Source of the DNA: Streptococcus sp. oral taxon 431
Lineage (GTDB): Bacteria; Bacillota; Bacilli; Lactobacillales; Streptococcaceae
Direction of reading: 5' to 3'
DNA: 64,000 nucleotides
NCBI RefSeq assembly: GCF_023115445.1
Contig: NZ_JALDUI010000003.1
Coordinates: 62,001-126,000 of the forward strand
The notes below the pieces were generated by a model. The model saw only the letters and a list, made by a program, of their open reading frames with translations. It did no database searches and was not told where the DNA came from. The first letter of the stretch is position 1. Each line of letters begins with the position of its first letter. Positions 28,250 to 39,275 of the stretch are shown piece after piece. The position numbers were made by a program, and so were the translations under genes.

Positions 28250-28278
28250 GAAAGTAAGAGAGTTTGAGGAGAAGGACC

Positions 28279-29100
28279 ATGATTGTAAAAGTTTGTAATG
28301 CAGATTATAGTCTTCAGTGGGATGGAATCTATCAATTTGCTCTTGAAAACTATCCTCAGATTAAAGAATGGGAATTGGAGAAGCTAGCAAAGTTTATTGC
28401 TTACGAACAGGACCATCATCGTCAGACCATTGTGGAATGTAAGAATCATGAATTAAATATACAAATTCATGATTACTTGCAAGAGCACAGCTATTTTCCT
28501 CCATACAGGCCAAGTCATCGCCTTGTAGCTTCTACCTATGATATCCAGAGGAAGTTGGTTACTTCAAATTATTGTAGTCATACTTGTACCGTTGAGGTGG
28601 CTCAGGCTATTTTTCAGACTGGAAAACTCATGTCGGCGGTAAAAGTATTTGGTAAAAGTGGTGCTGAACTAGTTACAGATAGTCGTAATGCAGCTTCTGA
28701 TCCAGCAGACTATTTTGACTATATCATGTTCGGATGGTCTAATACGACTTCGGGTTACCGACTCGCTATGGAGCGTTTGTTAGGAAGGGCACCTTCTGAG
28801 GAGGAATTGCAAGAAAAGTTCATTCCTGGCGTTAGTTTTCATTTTCTGTATGAAGAATTAATTCAAGCGCCAGATTATATGTTTGATGGCTATCATGTTG
28901 CGAAGGTAAGAGATAGGTTAGATTTGGATACCTTTCTTCATTTGTGTGTTATTCCTTCAAAAGATAAGTCTTGTTTTGAAGGTTTGATTCCTTGTCAATT
29001 ACAAGATAGAGTGATTTACCTAGACTATGAGAGAGAAGGATTACAGGCTTGGAATACTAAGGTTAATCAAGTACTACATGGTAAGGATAAGTTGAAGTGA
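28279..29100 (+). CDS. Protein of unknown function (273 residues)
   Basis: I do not recognise this family with confidence. The ATG at 28279 follows a strong ribosome binding site (GAGGAGAAGG); a TTG 15 bases earlier lies inside that site and is rejected. There is no signal peptide or membrane helix. The centre holds SNYCSHTCTVEVAQAIFQTG (about residues 94-113), then KLMSAVKVFGKSG and SDPADYFDYIMFGWSN. The order His-x-Thr, a short helix, Gly-x-Leu-x-Ser recalls the NAD-binding start of ADP-ribosyltransferase-like folds such as DarT, but this is a weak visual resemblance only. It is followed 11 bases later by nnrD, so the two probably share a transcript. No toxin-antitoxin partner is visible. 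Confidence 0.7.
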   Translation: MIVKVCNADYSLQWDGIYQFALENYPQIKEWELEKLAKFIAYEQDHHRQTIVECKNHELNIQIHDYLQEHSYFPPYRPSHRLVASTYDIQRKLVTSNYCSHTCTVEVAQAIFQTGKLMSAVKVFGKSGAELVTDSRNAASDPADYFDYIMFGWSNTTSGYRLAMERLLGRAPSEEELQEKFIPGVSFHFLYEELIQAPDYMFDGYHVAKVRDRLDLDTFLHLCVIPSKDKSCFEGLIPCQLQDRVIYLDYEREGLQAWNTKVNQVLHGKDKLK

Positions 29101-29111
29101 AGGAGTAGTGT

Positions 29112-29960
29112 ATGAAAGAGATTGATCAAGTTCTACTAGAAAAGGTTATCATTGAGCGTCCTCGTTCTAGTCATAAGGGAGACTACGGTCGCCTTCTCTT
29201 GATCGGGGGGACTTATCCCTATGGGGGAGCGATTATTATGGCTGCCTTAGGTGCTGTTAGAAGTGGCGCAGGTTTGGTGACAGTAGCAACGGATAAAGAG
29301 AATATTCCAGCTCTGCATAGCCATCTGCCGGAGGCTATGGCTTTTGAACTTGATGATAAGCAATTACTTGAGCAACAGTTACAGAAAGCAAGTGTTGTCT
29401 TGGTCGGACCTGGACTAGTGGATGATGAGCGTGAAGAACAGCTTCTCCAAACAGTCTTTCATCATTTAAATCAAGACCAGACTCTCATACTGGATGGTGG
29501 TGCCTTATCCATTTTTGCTAAGACGGAATTGAAATTTCCTAAAGCTCAGCTTGTTTTAACGCCTCACCAAAGGGAATGGCAAGTCTTGTCAGGCTTAGAA
29601 TTGACTTCTCAAGGAGCTGAGGAAACAAGAGAGGCTTTGAAGAGATTTCCTTCAGGAACGATTTTGGTTCAAAAAGGTCCAGCTACTCGAATCTGGCAAG
29701 CTGATCAAACTGATTTTTATCAGCTGGGAGTTGGAGGTCCCTATCAAGCGACTGGGGGAATGGGAGATACCTTAGCTGGGATGATTGCCGGTTTTGCAGG
29801 TCAATTTCCCCAAGCAAGTCTCTATGAAAGAGTGACAGTAGCGACCTATTTACATTCAGCAATTGCCCAGGAACTGGCTGAGGATAATTTTGTAGTTCTG
29901 CCAACCACGATCAGTCAACATACCCCAGCCTTTATGAAGAAAATACAAAAAGACACCTGA
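29112..29960 (+). CDS. nnrD: ADP/ATP-dependent NAD(P)H-hydrate dehydratase
   Basis: A 282-residue ribokinase-fold protein of the YjeF C-terminal / NnrD family that repairs damaged, hydrated NAD(P)H. Seen are KGDYGRLLLIGGTYPYGGA at the N-terminus, VLTPHQREW in the middle, and the nucleotide-binding GGMGDTLAGMIAGF near residue 220. The N-terminal epimerase half (NnrE) is absent, so this is the single-domain form. It directly follows the unknown 273-residue gene. Confidence 0.93.
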   Translation: MKEIDQVLLEKVIIERPRSSHKGDYGRLLLIGGTYPYGGAIIMAALGAVRSGAGLVTVATDKENIPALHSHLPEAMAFELDDKQLLEQQLQKASVVLVGPGLVDDEREEQLLQTVFHHLNQDQTLILDGGALSIFAKTELKFPKAQLVLTPHQREWQVLSGLELTSQGAEETREALKRFPSGTILVQKGPATRIWQADQTDFYQLGVGGPYQATGGMGDTLAGMIAGFAGQFPQASLYERVTVATYLHSAIAQELAEDNFVVLPTTISQHTPAFMKKIQKDT

Positions 29961-29978
29961 GGTTTTCAGGTGCCTTTT
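29947..29978. terminator. Bidirectional terminator overlapping the nnrD stop codon
   Basis: CACCTGA (29954-29960) and TCAGGTG (29966-29972), flanked by A and T tracts, serve both nnrD and the convergent small gene. Confidence 0.85.
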
Positions 29979-29983
29979 GACTA

Positions 29984-30169
29984 TTAGAAGAGGCCTTTGA
30001 CCTTATTTACAAGACCGTTAAGTCCTTCTGAGCCTGAAACCAAAGCTTGTGCTTGGTTAAGATACTCACCGAGTTGGTCTTTGTTTTCTTCGACAAAAGT
30101 TTTTGCGGCAGCCAAATCTTTTTTCTCGATTAACTCTTTTACTTGATTAAACAAATCTAATGGGTTCAT
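29984..30169 (-). CDS. Small conserved-looking protein of unknown function (61 residues)
   Basis: A 61-residue protein, mostly alpha-helical and amphipathic (MNPLDLFNQVKELIEKKDLA at the start, GLNGLVNKVKGLF at the end), with a central acidic segment. There is no signal peptide, cysteine or membrane helix. It is likely real because a strong ribosome binding site (AAGGAGG) stands ahead of the ATG and a shared terminator follows. The function is unknown. Confidence 0.75.
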   Translation of the reverse strand: MNPLDLFNQVKELIEKKDLAAAKTFVEENKDQLGEYLNQAQALVSGSEGLNGLVNKVKGLF

Positions 30170-30253
30170 GATGTCCCTCCTTTTCTACACTTCTATTCAA
30201 TCATGTTTGTTCAAAACTTGCAAGAAACTTGACTCTTCAAATCAAGTTCAGGG

Positions 30254-30282
30254 GTGTCAAATGGTGTAAATTTTGATATAAT
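30254..30282 (+). promoter_or_regulatory. Promoter directly abutting the dinG start codon
   Basis: GTGTCA (30254-30259, 4 of 6 to the -35 consensus) and TATAAT (30277-30282) are 17 bases apart. The first ATG begins only 5 nt after the -10 box and no ribosome binding site is present, so the mRNA is probably leaderless. Confidence 0.7.
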
Positions 30283-30287
30283 TTTTA

Positions 30288-32741
30288 ATGATGAATTTTA
30301 GAAATGATCGGTATGTTGTCGTGGATTTAGAAGCGACCAGTACCGGAAGCAAGGCAAAAATTATCCAAGTAGGAATCGTGGTCATTGAAAATGGCGAGAT
30401 TGTTGACCAATTTGCAACGGATGTCAATCCCCACGAACCCTTGGATTCTCATATCAAAGAATTAACGGGCTTGACCGATCAGCGACTAGCAGAGGCACCG
30501 GAATTTTCTCAGGTGGCTGGAAAAATTTTTGACTTGGTCAAGGACGGTGTTTTTGTTGCGCACAATGTCCAGTTCGATGCTAATTTGTTGGCAGAATTTC
30601 TCTTTTTTGAAGGTTATGAATTGCGCACTCCTCGTATCGATACAGTCGAGTTGGCTCAGGTTTTTTATCCTCAGCTTGAAAAGTATAATCTGGGGATTCT
30701 CTGTCAAGAGTTGGGAATTTCACTAGAAAAAGCCCATACGGCCTTATCAGATGCCCAAGCAACAGCAGAGCTCTTTCTCTGTATGCGACAAAAAATGTTT
30801 CAATTGCCAAAAGGCTTATTGGAGCGCTTGTTAAGTTTGTCAGATGGTTTATTATATGAGTCTTATCTGGTCATTGAGGAAGTTTATCAGAAGCAGTCCA
30901 TCCTAGTTGAACATGACTTGGTAGAGGTGCAAGGTTTATTTTTAAGAAAAGAAAAGCCAGCCCTTTCTCCACGCAAACTCTCAAAAGATTTCCAGACCAA
31001 TATTGCCTTGTTGGATTTGGAAGATAGAGCCCCGCAAGCTAGCTTTGCTCAAAAGGTTCAAGATTTTCTACAGAATGAGAAAATTGCCTTTGTGCAAGCT
31101 CAGACTGGAATTGGAAAAACCTACGGCTATCTCCTGCCAGCCTTATCACTAGAAAACGAAAAAGGAATCCTCATCAGTGTTCCTACTAAAGTTCTACAAA
31201 ATCAAGTGATGCAAGAAGAGGCTCGTAGATTGGAAGAGGTCTTTCACCTTTCGATTCATAGTCTGAAAGGACCACAAAATTACTTAAAACTAGATGCCTT
31301 TCACGCAGCGCTAGAGGAAGAAGATTCCAATCGCTTGTACACACGTTTCAAGATGCAACTTCTAGTTTGGTTGACTGAAACAGAAACGGGGGATCTAGAT
31401 GAGATTGGCCAGCTTTACCGTTACCAGCAATTTTTGCCAAACTTGGTGCATGATGGTAATCTTCCCAAAGCTTCTCTCTTTTGGTTGGAGGATTTTTGGA
31501 GACGGGGGCAGAAAAAAGCTCGCTCTTGCCAGCTACTTGTGACCAATCATGCTTATCTCGTTACCCGACTTGAGGACGATCCCAGTCTACTAGAGGGCCG
31601 TCTCTTGATCTTGGATGAGGCCCAGAAGATCTTATTAACTTTGGAAAATCTTTCGCAGAAGAGTTTCGTTTTAAACGACATAGTAGACCAGCTAGATCAA
31701 GCCTTAGTTCGAGAAAAAGGGACGCTTCAAAGACGCTTGATGGAGAGTATTCGCTTTGAGCTTTGTTACTTGATGGATCAGTTCCTATCTGGCAAACGAA
31801 GAATGTGCCCGACGACTACAATGGCACAACTCCAACAGGATTTCTCAGAGTTAGAAGTTCAAGGTTTTCAGGACTATCAGCGATTTTTCTGCACTGATGG
31901 AGAATTTTGGCTATCAGCCTCAGACTTGTCTAGCAAGAAGGTTGTCATTTCTTCCAGTCGCAATCAACGTCTGCTCTTTTCTGAAATTTTTCCAGAGACT
32001 TGTCAGCTATTAGCTGTCTCTGCAACCTTGGAAATTAGTAGCAGAGTATCTTTACCAGAACTAATGGGATTCTCGCATGCAGCTTTTGACAGACTGGATG
32101 AGAATTTTCAAGAAAATCAAGAAATTTTGGTCGTCAAGGATTTTCCATTGGTGACAGAAACCTCTCAAGAAGACTATGCTCAGGCTCTCGTAGAAGTGCT
32201 GGAAGATTTGTCCTATCTTGAAGAACCCATGCTCGTTTTATTCACTTCAAAAGACCTTTTGTTGCAGGTATCAGACTCTCTATCTCTTTCTCATCTAGCT
32301 CAGTATAAAAACGGAGATCCGGCTCAACTCAAGAAACGATTTGAAAGAGGAGACTCTCAACTCTTACTAGGGACAGGAAGTTTTTGGGAGGGAGTTGATT
32401 TTGCAACTCACCCTCGAGTGATTGAAGTGGTAACACGCTTGCCCTTCCAAAATCCAGAAGATCCCTTTACGAAAAAAATGAATCAGGAACTGCGTCTTGA
32501 AGGGAAAAATCCTTTCTATGACTATCAACTGCCGATGGCTATTATTCGCCTCAAACAAGCGATTGGTAGAACCATGCGTCGTCTTGGACAGCGCTCATCT
32601 GTCCTTATCTTGGATAGCCGAATGACAAGCAAACGATATGGAAAGCAGATTAGCAAGGCTTTGTCACAGACTAGTCGAGTGAGAGAAGTTGGCAAAGAGC
32701 AAGTATTCTCAAAAGTTCAAGAATTTTTACACACACATTGA
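30288..32741 (+). CDS. dinG: DinG-family helicase with N-terminal DEDDh exonuclease domain
   Basis: An 817-residue fusion typical of Firmicutes. The N-terminal DnaQ-like exonuclease (about residues 8-170) has D13 and E15 in VVDLEATSTG, HNVQFDANLL, and HTALSDAQAT with the closing His/Asp. The helicase part has Walker A QTGIGKT, the DEAH-type box DEAQ, SFWEGVDF and QAIGRTMRR. The four-cysteine Fe-S motif of E. coli DinG is not seen. It probably processes DNA or RNA 3' ends during repair. Two start codons are adjacent (30288 and 30291). Both lie just behind the -10 box, so the transcript should begin at the start codon. rodA follows after 32 bases. Confidence 0.92.
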   Translation: MMNFRNDRYVVVDLEATSTGSKAKIIQVGIVVIENGEIVDQFATDVNPHEPLDSHIKELTGLTDQRLAEAPEFSQVAGKIFDLVKDGVFVAHNVQFDANLLAEFLFFEGYELRTPRIDTVELAQVFYPQLEKYNLGILCQELGISLEKAHTALSDAQATAELFLCMRQKMFQLPKGLLERLLSLSDGLLYESYLVIEEVYQKQSILVEHDLVEVQGLFLRKEKPALSPRKLSKDFQTNIALLDLEDRAPQASFAQKVQDFLQNEKIAFVQAQTGIGKTYGYLLPALSLENEKGILISVPTKVLQNQVMQEEARRLEEVFHLSIHSLKGPQNYLKLDAFHAALEEEDSNRLYTRFKMQLLVWLTETETGDLDEIGQLYRYQQFLPNLVHDGNLPKASLFWLEDFWRRGQKKARSCQLLVTNHAYLVTRLEDDPSLLEGRLLILDEAQKILLTLENLSQKSFVLNDIVDQLDQALVREKGTLQRRLMESIRFELCYLMDQFLSGKRRMCPTTTMAQLQQDFSELEVQGFQDYQRFFCTDGEFWLSASDLSSKKVVISSSRNQRLLFSEIFPETCQLLAVSATLEISSRVSLPELMGFSHAAFDRLDENFQENQEILVVKDFPLVTETSQEDYAQALVEVLEDLSYLEEPMLVLFTSKDLLLQVSDSLSLSHLAQYKNGDPAQLKKRFERGDSQLLLGTGSFWEGVDFATHPRVIEVVTRLPFQNPEDPFTKKMNQELRLEGKNPFYDYQLPMAIIRLKQAIGRTMRRLGQRSSVLILDSRMTSKRYGKQISKALSQTSRVREVGKEQVFSKVQEFLHTH

Positions 32742-32773
32742 AATAAACATCTGAAAGAATGAAGGAGACCTTT

Positions 32774-33997
32774 ATGAAACGTTCTCTCGACTCTCGAGTC
32801 GATTATAGTTTGATTTTACCAGTATTTTGTTTGCTGGTGATTGGAGTTGTGGCTATTTACATAGCTGTCAGTCATGACTATCCACATAATATTTGGCCTA
32901 TTCTCGGTCAGCAACTAGCTTGGATCGTATTGGGAATTGTTATCAGCTTTGTAGTCATGTTCTTTAATACAAAATTTTTATGGCAGGCGACTCCCTATCT
33001 CTACGCCCTAGGTCTAGTCCTTATGGTTTTACCCTTGATTTTTTACAATCCCAATTTAGTGGCAGCAACAGGGGCTAAAAACTGGGTGTCAATTGGAGGA
33101 GTGACACTTTTCCAACCTTCCGAATTCATGAAAATTTCCTATATTTTAATCTTGGCTCGGGTTGTTGTTCAATTCACACAGAAACACAAGGAAAGTGAAC
33201 GAACGATTCCTTTAGATTTCCTCTTGATACTGTGGATGATTATCTTCACGCTGCCAGTCTTAGGTTTACTGGCCCTGCAGAGTGACTTAGGAACGGCCTT
33301 GGTCTTTGTCGCAATCTTTGCGGGACTGGTCTTGCTTTCTGGAGTATCATGGAAAATCATCATTCCAATTTTTGTAACAGCTGTATCGGGAATTGCAGGA
33401 TTTTTGGCAATTTTCATCACAAAAGATGGGCGTGCTTTTATACATCAAATCGGGATGCCAACCTATCAGATTAACCGTATCCTTGCCTGGCTCAATCCAT
33501 TTGATTATGCACAAACGACCACCTATCAACAGGCCCAAGGGCAAATCGCCATCGGTAGTGGAGGTCTGTTTGGTCAAGGATTTAATGTATCCAATCTCCT
33601 CATTCCTGTTCGTGAGAGTGATATGATTTTTACAGTCATTGCAGAAGATTTTGGTTTTATCGGATCTGTCCTTGTAATTACACTTTATCTCCTACTTATC
33701 TATCGAATGTTAAAAATCACTCTGAAGTCCAATAACCAATTTTATACCTACATTTCAACTGGATTTATTATGATGCTCTTGTTCCATATCTTTGAAAACA
33801 TTGGGGCGGTGACAGGCCTGCTACCTCTGACAGGGATTCCTCTGCCGTTCATTTCCCAAGGGGGCTCAGCCATTATCAGTAATCTGATTGGTGTTGGTTT
33901 GCTTCTATCGATGAGTTATCAAACGCATCTAGCCGAAGAAAAGAGCGGTAAGACAAGATTTAAACGTAAGAAAGTTGTTTTGAAAAAAGTTAAATAA
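32774..33997 (+). CDS. rodA: Rod-shape-determining SEDS glycosyltransferase RodA
   Basis: A 407-residue membrane protein with about ten helices. It is of the SEDS family (FtsW/RodA/SpoVE) that polymerises lipid II into peptidoglycan together with a class B PBP. Seen are GAKNWVSIGG, FQPSEFMKI, the catalytic-loop region LLALQSDLGTALVF and the C-terminal signature GLLPLTGIPLPFISQGGSA. The start at 32774 follows GAAGGAGA; an ATG 15 bases upstream (32759) is inside that site. In streptococci RodA drives peripheral wall growth. It lies in a run dinG-rodA-DJ-1. Confidence 0.95.
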   Translation: MKRSLDSRVDYSLILPVFCLLVIGVVAIYIAVSHDYPHNIWPILGQQLAWIVLGIVISFVVMFFNTKFLWQATPYLYALGLVLMVLPLIFYNPNLVAATGAKNWVSIGGVTLFQPSEFMKISYILILARVVVQFTQKHKESERTIPLDFLLILWMIIFTLPVLGLLALQSDLGTALVFVAIFAGLVLLSGVSWKIIIPIFVTAVSGIAGFLAIFITKDGRAFIHQIGMPTYQINRILAWLNPFDYAQTTTYQQAQGQIAIGSGGLFGQGFNVSNLLIPVRESDMIFTVIAEDFGFIGSVLVITLYLLLIYRMLKITLKSNNQFYTYISTGFIMMLLFHIFENIGAVTGLLPLTGIPLPFISQGGSAIISNLIGVGLLLSMSYQTHLAEEKSGKTRFKRKKVVLKKVK

Positions 33998-34007
33998 GGA
34001 GTAAATC

Positions 34008-34559
34008 ATGGCTAAAGTAGCAGTTATCTTAGCAGAGGGCTTTGAAGAAATCGAAGCCCTAACAGTTGTGGACGTATTACGTCGTGCCAATATTACTTGT
34101 CATATGGTTGGTTTTGAAGACCGAGTGACGGGATCACATGCCATCCAAGTACAAGCAGATCGTGTGTTTGATGGTGATTTATCTGACTACGACATGATTG
34201 TCTTACCAGGAGGTATGCCAGGTTCAGCTCACTTGCGTGATAATGAGCAATTGATTGCTGAACTTCAAAAATGTGAGCAAGTTGGTAAAAAAGTAGCAGC
34301 CATTTGTGCAGCACCAATTGTACTGAATCGAGCTGGTCTCCTCAAGGATAAAGTGTTCACCTGCTATGATGGTGTCCAAGAGCAAATTACTGATGGCCAT
34401 TATCGAAAGGAAACAGTAGTTGTCGATGGTCAGTTGACTACCAGTCGCGGTCCAGCAACTGCCCTTGCCTTTGCTTATAACTTAGTAGAACAACTTGGTG
34501 GAGATGCAAATGCTTTGAGAGCAGCCATGCTCTATCGTGATGTGTTTGGAATAGATTAA
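34008..34559 (+). CDS. DJ-1/PfpI-family protein
   Basis: A 183-residue single-domain protein of the DJ-1/ThiJ/PfpI superfamily. The conserved Glu is in LAEGFEEIEAL (about residue 15). The nucleophile-elbow Cys is in AAICAAPIVL (about residue 103). The family includes protein or nucleotide deglycase-like and chaperone-like proteins in oxidative or carbonyl stress; the older label 'thiazole biosynthesis ThiJ' is a misnomer. It sits 10 bases after rodA and is followed by a terminator. Confidence 0.9.
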   Translation: MAKVAVILAEGFEEIEALTVVDVLRRANITCHMVGFEDRVTGSHAIQVQADRVFDGDLSDYDMIVLPGGMPGSAHLRDNEQLIAELQKCEQVGKKVAAICAAPIVLNRAGLLKDKVFTCYDGVQEQITDGHYRKETVVVDGQLTTSRGPATALAFAYNLVEQLGGDANALRAAMLYRDVFGID

Positions 34560-34561
34560 CT

Positions 34562-34606
34562 AAAACGAGAGGAATCTATCAATTAGGGGATTCTTCTCGT
34601 TTTTTA
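34562..34606 (+). terminator. Terminator of the dinG-rodA-DJ-1 run
   Basis: AAAACGAGA-GGAATC and GATTC-T-TCTCGTTTT arms with one bulge, followed by a T run. Confidence 0.85.
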
Positions 34607-34648
34607 CTGTTAAAATAGAAGGAAATCGTCGCTTTTTTGATAAAAAAA

Positions 34649-34657
34649 TGCTATAAT
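34649..34657 (+). promoter_or_regulatory. Extended -10 promoter abutting the HAD gene start
   Basis: TGC-TATAAT at 34649-34657; the ATG at 34665 begins 7 nt after it, so the mRNA is probably leaderless. An earlier in-frame ATG at 34656 lies inside the -10 box and cannot be in the transcript. Confidence 0.7.
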
Positions 34658-34664
34658 GAAGGGT

Positions 34665-37204
<2,540 letters not shown>

Positions 37205-37220
37205 AAAAATTTGGAAATAG

Positions 37221-37249
37221 TTCCCATGGTTTGAAAAATATGATATAAT
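37221..37249 (+). promoter_or_regulatory. Promoter of ezrA
   Basis: TTCCCA (37221-37226) and TATAAT (37244-37249) are 17 bases apart, with a TG extension before the -10. The start codon at 37286 has a good ribosome binding site (AAGGAG). Confidence 0.65.
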
Positions 37250-37285
37250 CATTACAATTGTTTCAAGTATAAAAAGGAGTTTGAT

Positions 37286-39013
37286 ATGTCTGATAATCTG
37301 TTGATTATTATTATGATTGTAATCGCGACTCTTCTGATCATTGCTTATGTTGTAGCGATTTTGTTACGCAAACGAAATGAAAAGAGGCTCGCAGTACTAG
37401 AAGGAAGAAAGGAAGAGTTGTATAACCTTCCAGTTAACGATGAAGTAGAAGCTGTTAAGAATATGCATCTGATTGGTCAAAGTCAGATTGCATTTAGAGA
37501 GTGGAATCAAAAATGGGTAGACCTATCCCTCAACTCATTTGCGGATATTGAGAATAATCTGTTTGAAGCAGAAGGGTACAATAATTCATTTCGCTTCTTG
37601 AAAGCTCAACACAAAATTGATCAAATTGAAAGCCAGATTACCCTTATCGAAGAAGATATTGCTTCCATTCGAAATGCTTTGGCAGATCTAGAAAAACAAG
37701 AATCAAAAAATAGTGGTCGTGTCTTGCATGCTTTAGATTTATTTGAAAGCCTGCAGAAAACAGTCGCAGAAGACTCTGAGAAATATGGTCAAGCACTTCC
37801 TGAAATTGAAAAACAATTGGAGAACATCCAATCAGAATTTTCTCAATTTGTGACGCTAAACTCTTCAGGAGATCCAGTTGAAGCAGCAGGAATTCTGGAT
37901 AATGCTGAAAATCATATCCTCGCTTTGACGCATATCGTAGAGAGAATTCCAGCAATTGTTACTAAACTAACGACAGAACTCCCTGATCAACTTGAAGATC
38001 TAGAGGCTGGCTATCGTAAGTTGCTTGATGCCAACTATCACTTTGTAGAAACTGACATTGAATCACGTTTACAGTTATTGTATGAAGCTTTGAAAAATAA
38101 CCAAGAAAATATTAAAAAATTGGAATTGGACAATGCTGAATATGAAAATAATCAGATTCAAGAAGAAATCAATGCTCTCTATAGTATTTTCACACGAGAG
38201 ATTGCTTCTCAAAAGGTTGTTGAAAACTTGTTGTCAACACTTCCAACCTATCTTGACCACTTAAAAGACAATAATCAAGTCTTAGTGAAAGATATTGAAC
38301 GCTTGAGCAAAACTTACTTGATGTCTGAGAGTGATGTAAATCATGTTCGTCGTCTTCAAGTGGATTTGGATTCCCTAGAACTTACAGTTAGCGATTTGAC
38401 TTCAGAACAAGAGGAATATTCAGAAGCTTACTCTGTATTGGAAGAACGTTTAGAAAATGTTCAAGCTACATTAAAAGAAATTGAAGATGATCAAGTTTCA
38501 GTGAGCGAACGTCTAGTGCAGATTGAAAAAGATGATGTTAATGCACGTCAAAAGGCAAATGTTTACGTCAATCGCCTTCACACAATCAAGCGCTACATGG
38601 AAAAGAGAAATCTTCCAGGAATCCCACAGAACTTCTTGAAATTGTTCTTTGCTGCTAGCCATAGTACAGAGGATTTGATGGCAGAATTGGAACAGTCACA
38701 AGTCAACATTGAGTCTGTCAACCGTATTTTAGAAATTGCAACTCACGATATGGAAATTCTGGAAACAGAAACATACAGCATCGTACAACATGCTACCTTG
38801 ACTGAACAATTACTTCAATACTCTAACCGCTACAGATCATTTGATGAAGGGATTCAACAAGCCTTCCACGAATCTTTAGAAATCTTTGAAAATGCCTTTG
38901 ATTATCAAGCATCTTTCGAAAAGATTTCCCAAGCTTTGGAAGTTGCTGAACCAGGGGTAACAAATCGCTTTGTTTCCTCATATGAAAAAACAAGAGAAAT
39001 CATTCGATTTTAA
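37286..39013 (+). CDS. ezrA: Septation ring formation regulator EzrA
   Basis: A 575-residue protein with one N-terminal membrane helix (about residues 4-28, ending in LLRKRNEKR) and a long cytoplasmic coiled-coil rod of spectrin-like repeats to the C-terminus. EzrA binds FtsZ and membrane partners and tunes Z-ring position and the switch between septal and peripheral wall synthesis. Length and layout are normal. A 173-bp repeat begins 6 bases after its stop and may act as its terminator. Confidence 0.95.
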   Translation: MSDNLLIIIMIVIATLLIIAYVVAILLRKRNEKRLAVLEGRKEELYNLPVNDEVEAVKNMHLIGQSQIAFREWNQKWVDLSLNSFADIENNLFEAEGYNNSFRFLKAQHKIDQIESQITLIEEDIASIRNALADLEKQESKNSGRVLHALDLFESLQKTVAEDSEKYGQALPEIEKQLENIQSEFSQFVTLNSSGDPVEAAGILDNAENHILALTHIVERIPAIVTKLTTELPDQLEDLEAGYRKLLDANYHFVETDIESRLQLLYEALKNNQENIKKLELDNAEYENNQIQEEINALYSIFTREIASQKVVENLLSTLPTYLDHLKDNNQVLVKDIERLSKTYLMSESDVNHVRRLQVDLDSLELTVSDLTSEQEEYSEAYSVLEERLENVQATLKEIEDDQVSVSERLVQIEKDDVNARQKANVYVNRLHTIKRYMEKRNLPGIPQNFLKLFFAASHSTEDLMAELEQSQVNIESVNRILEIATHDMEILETETYSIVQHATLTEQLLQYSNRYRSFDEGIQQAFHESLEIFENAFDYQASFEKISQALEVAEPGVTNRFVSSYEKTREIIRF

Positions 39014-39019
39014 TTAAGA

Positions 39020-39192
39020 AAAGGCGGTGGGACAGAAATCGATAGACAAAGTCTCGATTTCGTAGTCCCAGCCCCGCGAAGATGATTAGGAGTTTTTGGA
39101 GTCTAAAAGACGAACAAAAAGTCCAATCAGCTACCGCGTCAAAGTTTGATTGCTAATAAAAAGTGAGGTCGGGATCTTTTGTCCCAACCTCT
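39020..39192. repeat. 173-bp intergenic repeat, copy 2 (terminator-like)
   Basis: Second copy of the element at 16547-16719, in the same plus-strand orientation and of equal length, with four single-base differences by eye. The right-hand hairpin (GAGGTCGGGA, TCCCAACCTC) is followed here by a T-rich tract and would terminate ezrA transcription. Relative to its upstream gene it is oriented opposite to copy 1. Confidence 0.85.
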
Positions 39193-39240
39193 TTCTTTTA
39201 CCTTTCTTTTCTTAAAAAATGGACATTTTCCTATTTATCA

Positions 39241-39269
39241 TTGAAATTATAGGCCTGATTTGATATGAT
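39241..39269 (+). promoter_or_regulatory. Promoter abutting the pgdA start codon
   Basis: TTGAAA (39241-39246) and TATGAT (39264-39269, with TG extension) are exactly 17 bases apart. The ATG at 39276 is where transcription should begin, so the mRNA is probably leaderless. Confidence 0.75.
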
Positions 39270-39275
39270 AAGACT

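Noticed and set aside
34656-34664. ATG at 34656 as the HAD start
   Set aside because: It overlaps the TATAAT box, so it cannot be in the transcript from this promoter.
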